Source of the DNA: Fimbriimonadaceae bacterium
Lineage (GTDB): Bacteria; Armatimonadota; Fimbriimonadia; Fimbriimonadales; Fimbriimonadaceae
Direction of reading: 5' to 3'
DNA: 8,188 nt
Assembly (NCBI GenBank): GCA_025451715.1
Contig: JANWJY010000148.1
Location: 1 to 8,188, forward strand
The notes below the pieces were generated by a model, which worked only from the letters and a program-made list of their open reading frames with translations, had not been told where the DNA came from and made no database searches. A program made the position numbers and the translations under genes. Within the stretch, counting starts at the first letter, position 1; each line of letters starts with the position of its first letter. Below, one piece after another: positions 1 through 6,797 of this stretch.

Positions 1-2
1 CC

Positions 3-896
<894 letters not shown>

Positions 897-1744
897 CGCG
901 GTAGATGCCGAACCACGCAAGGCCCACCGCGAGCACCGTCACAAGCACGACGCCTAAGACCTCCTGCCCCTGCAGCTTGAACTCTTTCCAGTTGACGAGC
1001 AGCACCGTCAGTCCGATCGGCACCATGGCCGGCAGCATCCCAAGGCTGAGCGGGCCCAACTGCACGCCGCCAAAGTAGATCACGACCAGAAGGTAAGCGA
1101 TGAGTACGGGGACCATCCATACGAGAGTCTGCTTCGCGCGCATCTTGAAGCGGAACATCAGGGTGAAGAAGGCGGCAGCGAACAAGAGGTCAGCCGGCCC
1201 GACCTGCGCGAGGTTTTGGACGCCTTCCTTGGGCGTCTCGCTGGACTTGGGCGCAGGCACGGTCGCGAGAACGCTCTGCGAGACGCTCGGGACGTTCTCC
1301 AGCATCCGTCGCGTGGGCGAGTCAGGGTTGAACACGAGGAACATGTCGAACCCGACGAGGAAGATAGCGATCGGGATCATCAGGTTCTTGTCTCCGACCA
1401 TGAGCGAGAGCAAAACGCCGATGCCGAGGGTCCAGCCGAGGATGCCTGTCTGCACGATCGCCATGTACAGGACCTCGGCAGGTACGCCCGGTCCGGACGC
1501 GTACCTTGCGAGCAACGCACCCAGGACATGAAGGAGTGCGCCGACTGCCAGAAAGAGCAGCGCGTGCTTCGTCTCCCAACCGTGCGACGAGGCACGGAAC
1601 ACAGCGTAGACCGGCAGGCCGACGAACACGACCGCGCTGAAGACGGACAGCACGTTTGCGACGCCGACGGGGAACGTGACGAAGCCGAAGAACAGCCGAA
1701 GCAGGAACAGTGCGCCGACGATCAGGAAGAAGTCCCGCAGGCCG

Positions 1745-2929
1745 TTACGCATGGGTGTGCTCCCGCTGAGGTTTATAACCGGTCTGGAGGGCCTGCTCAT
1801 AGACGGCGAGGACCTTGTCCGTCGTCGCGGGGACCGAGTACTCGCGCCCCGTCTTCCTTGCCCCCGTTGAGAGCTGGGCGTGCAGGGTGTCGTTGCGCAC
1901 GACTCGTGCGATCGCGTCGGCGAACGCAGACGGCTCGTTGCGGAGCAGGAATCCGTTGACGCCGTCCTCGACCGCCTCGCCGGCCCCGCCGCCCTGCGCG
2001 ACGAGCGCGGGAAGCCCGTAGCTCATGGCCTCAAGCACGACAAGTCCCTGCGTCTCGGTCATTGAGGAGAACACGAACAGGTCGCTTGCCGCGTAGTAGA
2101 CATCGACCTCGGACCGTTTCAGCGAGCCGACGAAGCGCACGTGGTCGCCGATGCCGAGGTCTCTCGCGAGCGCCGTGCACTCGGCACGCGCCGGCCCGTC
2201 GCCAACGAGCACGAACTCGATCTGGGGATCCTGCTCGCGCGCCTGGGCCACTGCCTCGAGAAGGACGCCAAGGTTCTTTTCACGCGCGATGCGCCCGGCA
2301 TAGAGCAGCACGCGGCGTTCGGGCTTCAGTCCAAGCTCGGCCCTTGCGTGTGAGCGGTCGATCATCCGGGGCGCGGGCACGCCTGTCGGCACGACCGTGA
2401 TCGGCGTGTGGACGCTGTGCCTCAGAAGCCATCTCTTTGAAGCCTCGCTGGGGGTGATCACGTGGCCAACTCGGCTGTAGTAGAAATTGAGGTGCTTGGC
2501 GATCTTGTAGCGCAGGTAGCGCTTAGGGGCGATCGACACGTAGTACGCGTACTTGTCGTAGTGCGTGTGGTAGGTGGAGACGATCGGGATCTCGTGCGAC
2601 TCCGCCCACCTCAGACCCACGAACCCGACGGTGAACGGTGTGTGCGTGTGGATCAGGTCGAACTTGTGCTTCCTGAACTCGCGGAGCTTTCGATAGAAGG
2701 GCGGCACGGCGAGCGGGTAGTCGGTCGTCCAAGGCGTGTGTATCGAACGGAAGCGGTGAGTGTTCGGGTCGTCGTCCTTGTGGCCCGGGTATGAGGACGT
2801 GAAGATGTGGACGCTGTGGCCGCGCGAGCGCAGCTCGCGCACGAGCGCGTCGATGCTGATGCTGACACCGTTGAACACGGGCAGCGCACTGTCGGAGAAA
2901 AGCGCGATGCTGAGGGCGCCCGTCGGCAA
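1745..2929 (-). CDS. GT4-family glycosyltransferase (possible diacylglycerol glucosyltransferase type)
   Basis: This 394-residue retaining GT-B glycosyltransferase transfers a sugar from an activated nucleotide donor, probably at the inner face of the membrane. The N-terminal acceptor domain holds the NGVS loop (20-23) after the first strand, HTHTPF (94-99) and STYHTHYDKY (118-127). The C-terminal donor domain holds AGRIAREKN (211-219, Arg213 and Lys218), VGDGP (242-246) and the E-x7-E motif in TETQGLVVLE (Glu292, Glu300). These motifs resemble 1,2-diacylglycerol 3-glucosyltransferases and phosphatidylinositol mannosyltransferases, so a glycolipid acceptor is plausible but unproven. The start is TTG at 2929. 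No ATG lies in frame before residue 189, and a strong GGAGG sits 8 nt upstream, overlapping the stop of the preceding gene. The gene ends inside the start region of the membrane-protein gene, so the two are probably translationally coupled. Confidence 0.92.
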   Translation of the reverse strand: MPTGALSIALFSDSALPVFNGVSISIDALVRELRSRGHSVHIFTSSYPGHKDDDPNTHRFRSIHTPWTTDYPLAVPPFYRKLREFRKHKFDLIHTHTPFTVGFVGLRWAESHEIPIVSTYHTHYDKYAYYVSIAPKRYLRYKIAKHLNFYYSRVGHVITPSEASKRWLLRHSVHTPITVVPTGVPAPRMIDRSHARAELGLKPERRVLLYAGRIAREKNLGVLLEAVAQAREQDPQIEFVLVGDGPARAECTALARDLGIGDHVRFVGSLKRSEVDVYYAASDLFVFSSMTETQGLVVLEAMSYGLPALVAQGGGAGEAVEDGVNGFLLRNEPSAFADAIARVVRNDTLHAQLSTGARKTGREYSVPATTDKVLAVYEQALQTGYKPQREHTHA

Positions 2930-2932
2930 CGG

Positions 2933-3445
2933 CTACCCCTCCGGGAGTCGTCCGTGCTCTTCGACGTGCTTAGCGACCGCGCTCAGACGGAAGCGCCGTT
3001 GCTTGCCCTTCGTGCGGTGGTGCTCCAGCCATCCGCGGTTGGTGTAGCGGCGGACCGTCGCGGGGCAGACGCCGAGCAGCCGACTGACCTCTTCGAGCGT
3101 CAGCTCCGGATCGAGCAGCCTTCGCATGAGGTCGTAGCGGGTCTCCTTGAACTTGTGGCTGTAATAGCGCGACGTGACCTCGTCGTCGTAGAACTTTGCG
3201 AGGAACTCGAGGTTGCGTGGAAGGTTCTCGATCAGCTCCTTGAGCTTCGGATCCATGACCTGTCTGGTCGAGGTGCCCGCCATTCTCGGTCGCGGAGCAC
3301 TGAGCTTCGTCTTTCTAAATCGGCCTTTGATCTCGGGCTTCGTGCGTGCGGCGGCCTTGGCCCTCTTCTCCTCCCGTTCAGCACGACGGTCCAAAAAGGC
3401 GTTCTCGATATAGGCGAGCGGGTCCAACTGTTTCGAGCCAGCCAT
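2933..3445 (-). CDS. DNA-binding protein with C-terminal MerR/BldC-like helix-turn-helix
   Basis: This 170-residue protein is of unrecognised specific function. Residues 115-160 form a MerR/excisionase-type winged helix-turn-helix (LTLEEVSRLLGVCPATVRRY, then a wing with GKQRRFRLSAV), very like the single-domain BldC type. There is no C-terminal effector-binding or dimerisation coiled coil as in classical MerR proteins. The N-terminal 60 residues are highly basic and probably disordered (RRAEREEKRAK and KGRFRKTK). Residues 65-112 look helical. The start is ATG at 3445, with GAGGA six nt upstream. A TTG two codons earlier lacks spacing from that site. The gene follows queA after a 65-nt gap and precedes the glycosyltransferase by 3 nt, so it sits mid-operon. 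It may regulate the cluster or bind DNA elsewhere; the target is unknown. Confidence 0.88.
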   Translation of the reverse strand: MAGSKQLDPLAYIENAFLDRRAEREEKRAKAAARTKPEIKGRFRKTKLSAPRPRMAGTSTRQVMDPKLKELIENLPRNLEFLAKFYDDEVTSRYYSHKFKETRYDLMRRLLDPELTLEEVSRLLGVCPATVRRYTNRGWLEHHRTKGKQRRFRLSAVAKHVEEHGRLPEG

Positions 3446-3510
3446 AAACAATCCTCGGGGACACCTACTATGACACGCGATTCGCGGCGGCGTCCACCCG
3501 CGGGTCCATT
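3446..3510 (-). promoter_or_regulatory. queA-HTH intergenic gap with two short inverted repeats
   Basis: This is the only sizeable gap in the minus-strand cluster. It holds a perfect 10-bp palindrome, ACCCGCGGGT, at 3496-3505 and a CGCGA-T-TCGCG inverted repeat at 3476-3486. It also holds a weak -10-like CATAGT (minus strand, about 3472-3467) and the GAGGA ribosome site of the downstream HTH gene. No -35 and no T-run after a hairpin are visible, so neither a promoter nor a terminator is firmly supported. The repeats could be an operator for the HTH protein encoded just downstream, but that is inference only. Confidence 0.3.
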
Positions 3511-4518
3511 TTAAACCACAAGCATCGAATCACCAAAGCTCAAGAACCGGTACCTCATTTCCACAGCCTCGGCATACGCGCTGAGGACGCTCTCTCTTCC
3601 CGCGAGGGCAGAGACGAGGAGCATCATGGTCGTGCCGGGCATGTGGAAGTTCGTGAACATCGCGTCGACCACCTTGAAGTCGTAGCCGGGCTTGATGAAG
3701 AGCTTGGAACTGGTCTCGCCCGGCGTGACCTCTCGTTTGCCCGTGGCGAATGTCTCGAGGGTGCGGACCGTGGTCGTGCCGACCGCGATGACGCGGCCAC
3801 TGCACTCTGCGATCGCTCGCGCCGTCTTCTCCGGCACGCAGCACCTTTCGCCGTGCATCTTGTGGTCGTCGACGTCGTCGGTCGAGATCGGACGAAAGGT
3901 GTCGATGCTGACGTCGAGGGTGACCGTCGCGGTGAGCACGCCGTTTGCCCTCAGTCGGTCGAGGAGTTCCTCGGTGAAGTGGAGCCCTGCAGTGGGTGCG
4001 GCCGCGCTGCCCTTGGTCTCCGCGTACACAGTCTGGTAGCGCTCCGGATCCCTGAGCTCTTCGTGAACATAGGGCGGCAAGGGAACGCGACCGACGCTGA
4101 CCAAACGATCGCCGAAGTCCTCTTGCAAGAACGCAACAACCCTCCGGCCCTCGCCGAGGTCCTCTGCAACCGTCGCAGTGAGGACTCCCTCAAACTCGAT
4201 CATCTCTCCGGGCTTCAACTTCTTCGCAGGGCGCATGAGTGCTACGAATCGGCCGCCGCCCAGGTCCTGGATGAGCAGGGCCTCGACCCGGCCGCCTGTC
4301 TTGCGGCTGCCGAACATGCGCAAGGCGCTGACCCTCGTGTCGTTCATAACGAGCAGGTCGCCTGGCTGGAGGATTTGGACGACGTCGCCAAACGTGCGGT
4401 GCTGGACCTCGCCCGACCGCTTGTCGAGCACGAGGAGCCTGGAGGCGGCGCGGTCTTCCAGCGGGGTTTGGGCGATGAGCTCTGGCGGAAGGTCGTAGAG
4501 GAAGTCGCTGAGCCTCAA
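3511..4518 (-). CDS. queA: S-adenosylmethionine:tRNA ribosyltransferase-isomerase QueA
   Basis: QueA transfers and isomerises the ribosyl group of S-adenosylmethionine onto 7-aminomethyl-7-deazaguanine at the wobble position of tRNAs with GUN anticodons, giving epoxyqueuosine. It is cytoplasmic. Its 335 residues cover the full family length. Landmarks are DLPPELIAQTP (9-19), VMNDTRV (57-63), GSAAAPTAGLHFT (170-182), HKMHGE (219-224), AVGTTTVRTLE (245-255), PGYDFKVVDAMFTNFHMP (277-294) and the C-terminal YRFLSFGDSML. One departure is that the usual HVGxGTF near 202 reads DVSIDTF. The start is TTG at 4518, in a TTGA overlap with the HAD gene stop, with GAGGTG 8 nt upstream. No alternative start fits the family N-terminus. 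Other queuosine genes are not in the window. Confidence 0.96.
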   Translation of the reverse strand: MRLSDFLYDLPPELIAQTPLEDRAASRLLVLDKRSGEVQHRTFGDVVQILQPGDLLVMNDTRVSALRMFGSRKTGGRVEALLIQDLGGGRFVALMRPAKKLKPGEMIEFEGVLTATVAEDLGEGRRVVAFLQEDFGDRLVSVGRVPLPPYVHEELRDPERYQTVYAETKGSAAAPTAGLHFTEELLDRLRANGVLTATVTLDVSIDTFRPISTDDVDDHKMHGERCCVPEKTARAIAECSGRVIAVGTTTVRTLETFATGKREVTPGETSSKLFIKPGYDFKVVDAMFTNFHMPGTTMMLLVSALAGRESVLSAYAEAVEMRYRFLSFGDSMLVV

Positions 4519-5270
4519 ACGCCGAGCACCTCGGCGAGCTGCAGCAGGCTTGTGATCCGCACGTCGGTCTGGACGTCAGCGTCCCTATCGATCACGAGCG
4601 CCCTCATTCCGGCGTTCCTTGCTCCCTGCCAGTCGTCGAGCGGGTTGTCGCCGACGTGGAGCGTATCTTCTGCCCGTACGCCTGTGCGCTCAAGGGCGAT
4701 CTTGAAGAGGCCAGGATGGGGCTTTTCGACGCCCTCTTCGAGCGACGCCAACACCTGCTCAAAGTAACCGGTGAGGTTGAACATCCGCAGCGTCCGATGC
4801 AGCGAGTTGTCCCAGTTGCTGACCACGGCCATCCTGTATCCGGCGGTCTGCAGGCGGACAAGGCAGGGCAGGGTGTCCTCGTAGAGCGTAAAAACCTCAG
4901 AGCCCTCACCGAACAGAAGCTCGTTGGCGTGGGCGATCACCTGGACTGCTCGCGAGATGGGAAGGCCCGCCTCCTGCATCCAATCCACCGTGAGCCGCTG
5001 CCAGAAGTCCTCAAGCACAGACTCGTCCCGCTGAAGGTTGAGCTGCATGAACTCGGGCCAGCGCGAGCGCAGCTTGCGGTCATAGACCTCGGCCGCGACC
5101 TGCCGGTCGAACGCAATGCCCGCGAGAGAGGCGCTCTTGACCGCGATGACCGAGGGCTGCCAGTCGACCCGCACAAGGGTCTGCGCGCAATCGAAGGTGA
5201 CGAGCGTGGGCCTCAGAGCCCATTCTCCCGATGCCCATGTGTGACGCCCGCCAGGTTCATCTTCTGCCAA
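4515..5270 (-). CDS. HAD-superfamily hydrolase (HDHD3 / haloacid dehalogenase-like)
   Basis: This predicted cytoplasmic HAD hydrolase probably acts on a phosphorylated small molecule; its substrate is unknown. Numbering from TTG 5270 (251 residues), motif I is FDCAQTL with nucleophile Asp27, motif II is VVSNWDN with Ser151, motif III is EKPHPGLF with Lys183, and motif IV is HVGDNPLDDWQGA with Asp208 and Asp212/213. The alpha-helical cap lies between residues 35 and 130. The usual second Asp of motif I (DxD) is Ala29, as in phosphonatase-type and some HDHD3-like members, so chemistry may differ from a standard phosphatase. The start is uncertain. The frame is open up to ATG 5363, but homology begins only at about 5216, where a CTG with GGGAG 8 nt upstream encodes MRPTLVTFD (233 aa). 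TTG 5270 is the nearest canonical start, and ATG 5312 is a further option. The gene is first in the minus-strand cluster and overlaps queA by 4 nt. Confidence 0.88.
   Translation of the reverse strand: MAEDEPGGRHTWASGEWALRPTLVTFDCAQTLVRVDWQPSVIAVKSASLAGIAFDRQVAAEVYDRKLRSRWPEFMQLNLQRDESVLEDFWQRLTVDWMQEAGLPISRAVQVIAHANELLFGEGSEVFTLYEDTLPCLVRLQTAGYRMAVVSNWDNSLHRTLRMFNLTGYFEQVLASLEEGVEKPHPGLFKIALERTGVRAEDTLHVGDNPLDDWQGARNAGMRALVIDRDADVQTDVRITSLLQLAEVLGV
4521..4535 (-). promoter_or_regulatory. Hairpin enclosing the queA ribosome binding site
   Basis: GCCGAG-GTG-CTCGGC (read on the minus strand) is a 6-bp stem with a 3-nt loop directly before the queA TTG start. The Shine-Dalgarno-like GAGGTG lies partly in the stem and fully covers the loop. 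Because the stem overlaps the last codons of the HAD gene, ribosomes finishing that gene would melt it, which fits translational coupling. The stem is seen in the sequence; its role is inferred. Confidence 0.35.
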
Positions 5271-5307
5271 AGGGTATCCGGTCCCCGCCCGGGTCCCGAA
5301 CCGGGGT

Positions 5308-5318
5308 TGCATAATGCA
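5308..5318. promoter_or_regulatory. Palindromic -10-like element of a divergent promoter pair
   Basis: TGCAT-A-ATGCA is a perfect 11-bp palindrome between the divergent HAD and secreted-protein genes. On the + strand it contains CATAAT (5 of 6 matches to TATAAT) preceded by TG, about 26 nt before the ATG at 5341. On the minus strand it contains CATTAT (4 of 6), and a TTGTCC at 5336-5331 could serve as a weak -35. It is the only AT-rich spot in the region. A shared bidirectional -10 is an inference without start-site data. Confidence 0.4.
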
Positions 5319-5340
5319 CGTCTGTAACTCGGACAAGACC

Positions 5341-6021
5341 ATGAAGACCCGCCCGCTCGTCATCGCCGCCCTCCTCGCCGCCGCAGCCGTCCAGGCCGGT
5401 CAGCAGACCTATTCGATCCAGTACAAACCCGTCAAAGGCAGCAAGACAGCGTACTCGCTCTCGTTCGCCATCGACTCGCCTTCGATCAAGGTCACCTACG
5501 AGGCCAAGATCGTCAACGAGGTCGTAGAGGTGAAAGACGACGGCACCTTTATCATGGCCAGCTACCAGAGCGACGGGGTCACGATCGTGGACGGAGTGAA
5601 GCAGCCCAGCGCGGCGGAGACGGTGACGGCCGTGACGACCTACGACAAGCTCGGCGTGCCGATGGCGATCGGCGGCGACAACGCGACCCCCGAATCCTTC
5701 CGCGTAGCCAACCTGACCTCGTTCCTCGCACCGGGCAAACCAGTGGCCGTCGGTGAGAGCTGGACGGTTAAGATAGCCGCGGACGAAAAGGAGAAGACGC
5801 GCGCCGTGACGCACACCTACAAGGTCGTCTCGGTGGACAAGGGCGTGGCGATCGTCGACATGAGCGTCGCCGAGTCCACCACGGACTTCCCCGCCTCGGC
5901 CAAGGGCCGCGTGTGGGTCAACCTTGCGAACGGCGAACAGACAAAGTTCGACCTTTTGGTCAAGAACATGCCGATCGGCGGCGTCTACATCGACGGAAAG
6001 GTCGTGATCACGAAGCAGTAG
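5341..6021 (+). CDS. Secreted beta-rich protein of unknown function
   Basis: This 226-residue protein is not assigned to a family with confidence. Residues 1-19 are a signal peptide: basic KTR, a hydrophobic Ala/Leu core and AVQA before the predicted cleavage after Ala19. The mature part lacks cysteines and has the alternating polar/hydrophobic pattern of beta strands, with features such as KGSKTAYSLSF, VKDDGTFIM, GKPVAVGESWTV (132-143) and KGRVWVNLANG. The 'kPVavGdsW' phrase recalls secreted proteins of the DUF6263 type; this is a weak recollection, not a search result. It is probably periplasmic or extracellular. ATG 5341 is preferred over ATG 5314 because it begins a clean signal peptide. 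Its ribosome site is weak (GGAC 7 nt upstream). The 3' end overlaps the tdk stop by 14 bp, with no terminator between. Confidence 0.85.
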   Translation: MKTRPLVIAALLAAAAVQAGQQTYSIQYKPVKGSKTAYSLSFAIDSPSIKVTYEAKIVNEVVEVKDDGTFIMASYQSDGVTIVDGVKQPSAAETVTAVTTYDKLGVPMAIGGDNATPESFRVANLTSFLAPGKPVAVGESWTVKIAADEKEKTRAVTHTYKVVSVDKGVAIVDMSVAESTTDFPASAKGRVWVNLANGEQTKFDLLVKNMPIGGVYIDGKVVITKQ

Positions 6022-6607
6022 GCTTCCTGCGCTTCTTTGGCGCGCCACCGAGCTCGTAGCAGTTCCGGCATCGAGCCTCGTACGTCTCGGTCGCACCGAT
6101 CAGGATGACCGGGTCGTTCTTGTGCGCTGGCTTCCCTTCGATGGTTCTGTAGGTGTGGCTGGCGGGCTGCCCGCACTTGATGCAGATCGCGCGGAGCTTG
6201 ACCACCTCGTCTGCAACCGCCAGGAGCGTGGGCATTGGACCAAACGGTTGTCGCCTGAAGTCTTGGTCGAGCCCTGCGAGGACCACTTCCACGCCGCTGT
6301 CCGCGAGTGATACCGCGAGATCAACGATCGAGTTGTCGAAGAACTGGGCCTCCTCGATGCACACGACCTCGGTGTCATCGTCGATCGCCTCCGCGAGGTC
6401 TGCGACGGTGACGACGGGGACGGCGTGGTGCTTTGCGCCCACGTGGGAGACGACCATCTCCTCGTCGAAGCGCTTGTCGATCGAGGGCTTGAAGACCTGC
6501 ACCTTCTTCTTAGCGTAGAGCGCGCGGCGGGCGAGGCGGATCAGCTCCTCCGACTTGCCAGCGTACATGCTGCCACAGACCACCGTGATCGAGCCGAGCT
6601 TCTTCAT
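6008..6607 (-). CDS. tdk: Thymidine kinase (type II, tetrameric)
   Basis: This cytoplasmic kinase phosphorylates thymidine to dTMP with ATP in pyrimidine salvage. Its 199 residues match the family length. The Walker A loop is GSMYAGKSEEL (12-22). The catalytic glutamate lies in IEEAQFF (Glu86; the usual preceding Asp is Glu85). The flap/lasso region includes LDQDFRRQPFGPM (113-125). The structural zinc site is formed by Cys142, Cys145, Cys180 and Cys183 (CIKC and CRNC). The substrate-contacting TYEARC comes just before the last pair. The C-terminus is basic (KKRRK). The frame is open to 6691, but family members start at the MKKLGSI position, so ATG 6607 is chosen. No strong Shine-Dalgarno is visible there, which would fit a very short or leaderless mRNA. 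It is transcribed away from rng and converges on the secreted-protein gene. Confidence 0.95.
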   Translation of the reverse strand: MKKLGSITVVCGSMYAGKSEELIRLARRALYAKKKVQVFKPSIDKRFDEEMVVSHVGAKHHAVPVVTVADLAEAIDDDTEVVCIEEAQFFDNSIVDLAVSLADSGVEVVLAGLDQDFRRQPFGPMPTLLAVADEVVKLRAICIKCGQPASHTYRTIEGKPAHKNDPVILIGATETYEARCRNCYELGGAPKKRRKPTAS

Positions 6608-6617
6608 GCCGAACACT

Positions 6618-6646
6618 GAGTCTACCGAGCGTGAATAGGGCTCGGT
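6618..6646 (-). promoter_or_regulatory. Candidate tdk promoter and 7-bp inverted repeat
   Basis: On the minus strand, TAGACT (6624-6619, 4 of 6 matches to TATAAT) lies 11 nt before the tdk ATG, so a start site there would give a near-leaderless mRNA. Just upstream and touching it is a perfect inverted repeat, ACCGAGC, 9 nt, GCTCGGT (6624-6646), which could be an operator or a hairpin. No convincing -35 is seen. This is tentative. Confidence 0.3.
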
Positions 6647-6701
6647 CCTGGCGCAGCCGGCAGGATCACTTTGGGAGGCCCGGCTGAGCACCGCGGCCGA
6701 A

Positions 6702-6710
6702 GGTAGAATC
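6702..6710 (+). promoter_or_regulatory. Candidate rng -10 element
   Basis: GGTAGAATC contains TAGAAT (5 of 6 matches to TATAAT). Transcription from it would start near 6716 and give an 80-nt leader before the rng GTG. There is no recognisable -35 at the normal spacing (CGGCTG is at the 17-nt position). The same nonamer with one mismatch, GGTAGACTC, is at the candidate tdk -10 on the other strand. Confidence 0.35.
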
Positions 6711-6715
6711 AGGTC

Positions 6716-6797
6716 GTTCCAGGCTGTTACCGCGCGTTCTTCGAGGGCCTGACTTTACGCTCTCCGCCATTTGGTCAGCCGGACGGAAGGTTTTATC
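6716..6797 (+). promoter_or_regulatory. Presumed rng 5' leader with a possible long-range stem
   Basis: If transcription starts after TAGAAT, this 82-nt leader contains GGCTG-TT-ACC (6722-6731), which can pair with GGTCAGCC (6773-6780) as an 8-bp stem with a 2-nt bulge and a 41-nt loop. It also carries the GGAAGG ribosome site at 6785-6790. E. coli rne is autoregulated through its 5' leader, so a structured leader would make sense, but nothing here proves it. Confidence 0.25.

Noticed and set aside
1216..1959. 247-codon + strand open frame opposite the membrane-protein and glycosyltransferase genes
   Set aside because: Its product is rich in Asp, Glu, Gln and Arg, typical of the antisense of a hydrophobic protein. 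The opposite strand has conserved motifs and good ribosome sites.
3476..3510. Intrinsic terminator after queA
   Set aside because: The GC-rich inverted repeats are not followed by a T-run on the minus strand, so read-through into the HTH gene is more likely.
3643..4767. 374-codon + strand open frame across queA and the HAD gene
   Set aside because: It spans two conserved genes on the other strand, its composition is that of a shadow frame, and no family is recognisable.
5257..6096. 279-codon minus-strand open frame opposite the secreted-protein gene
   Set aside because: The + strand frame has a good signal peptide and sensible composition. The minus frame is an Arg/Asp/Val-rich shadow crossing gene boundaries.
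6608..6691. N-terminal extension of tdk to the TTG/ATG-like start at 6691
   Set aside because: Thymidine kinases begin right at the strand before the Walker A loop. The extra 28 residues are not family-like and occupy the divergent promoter region.
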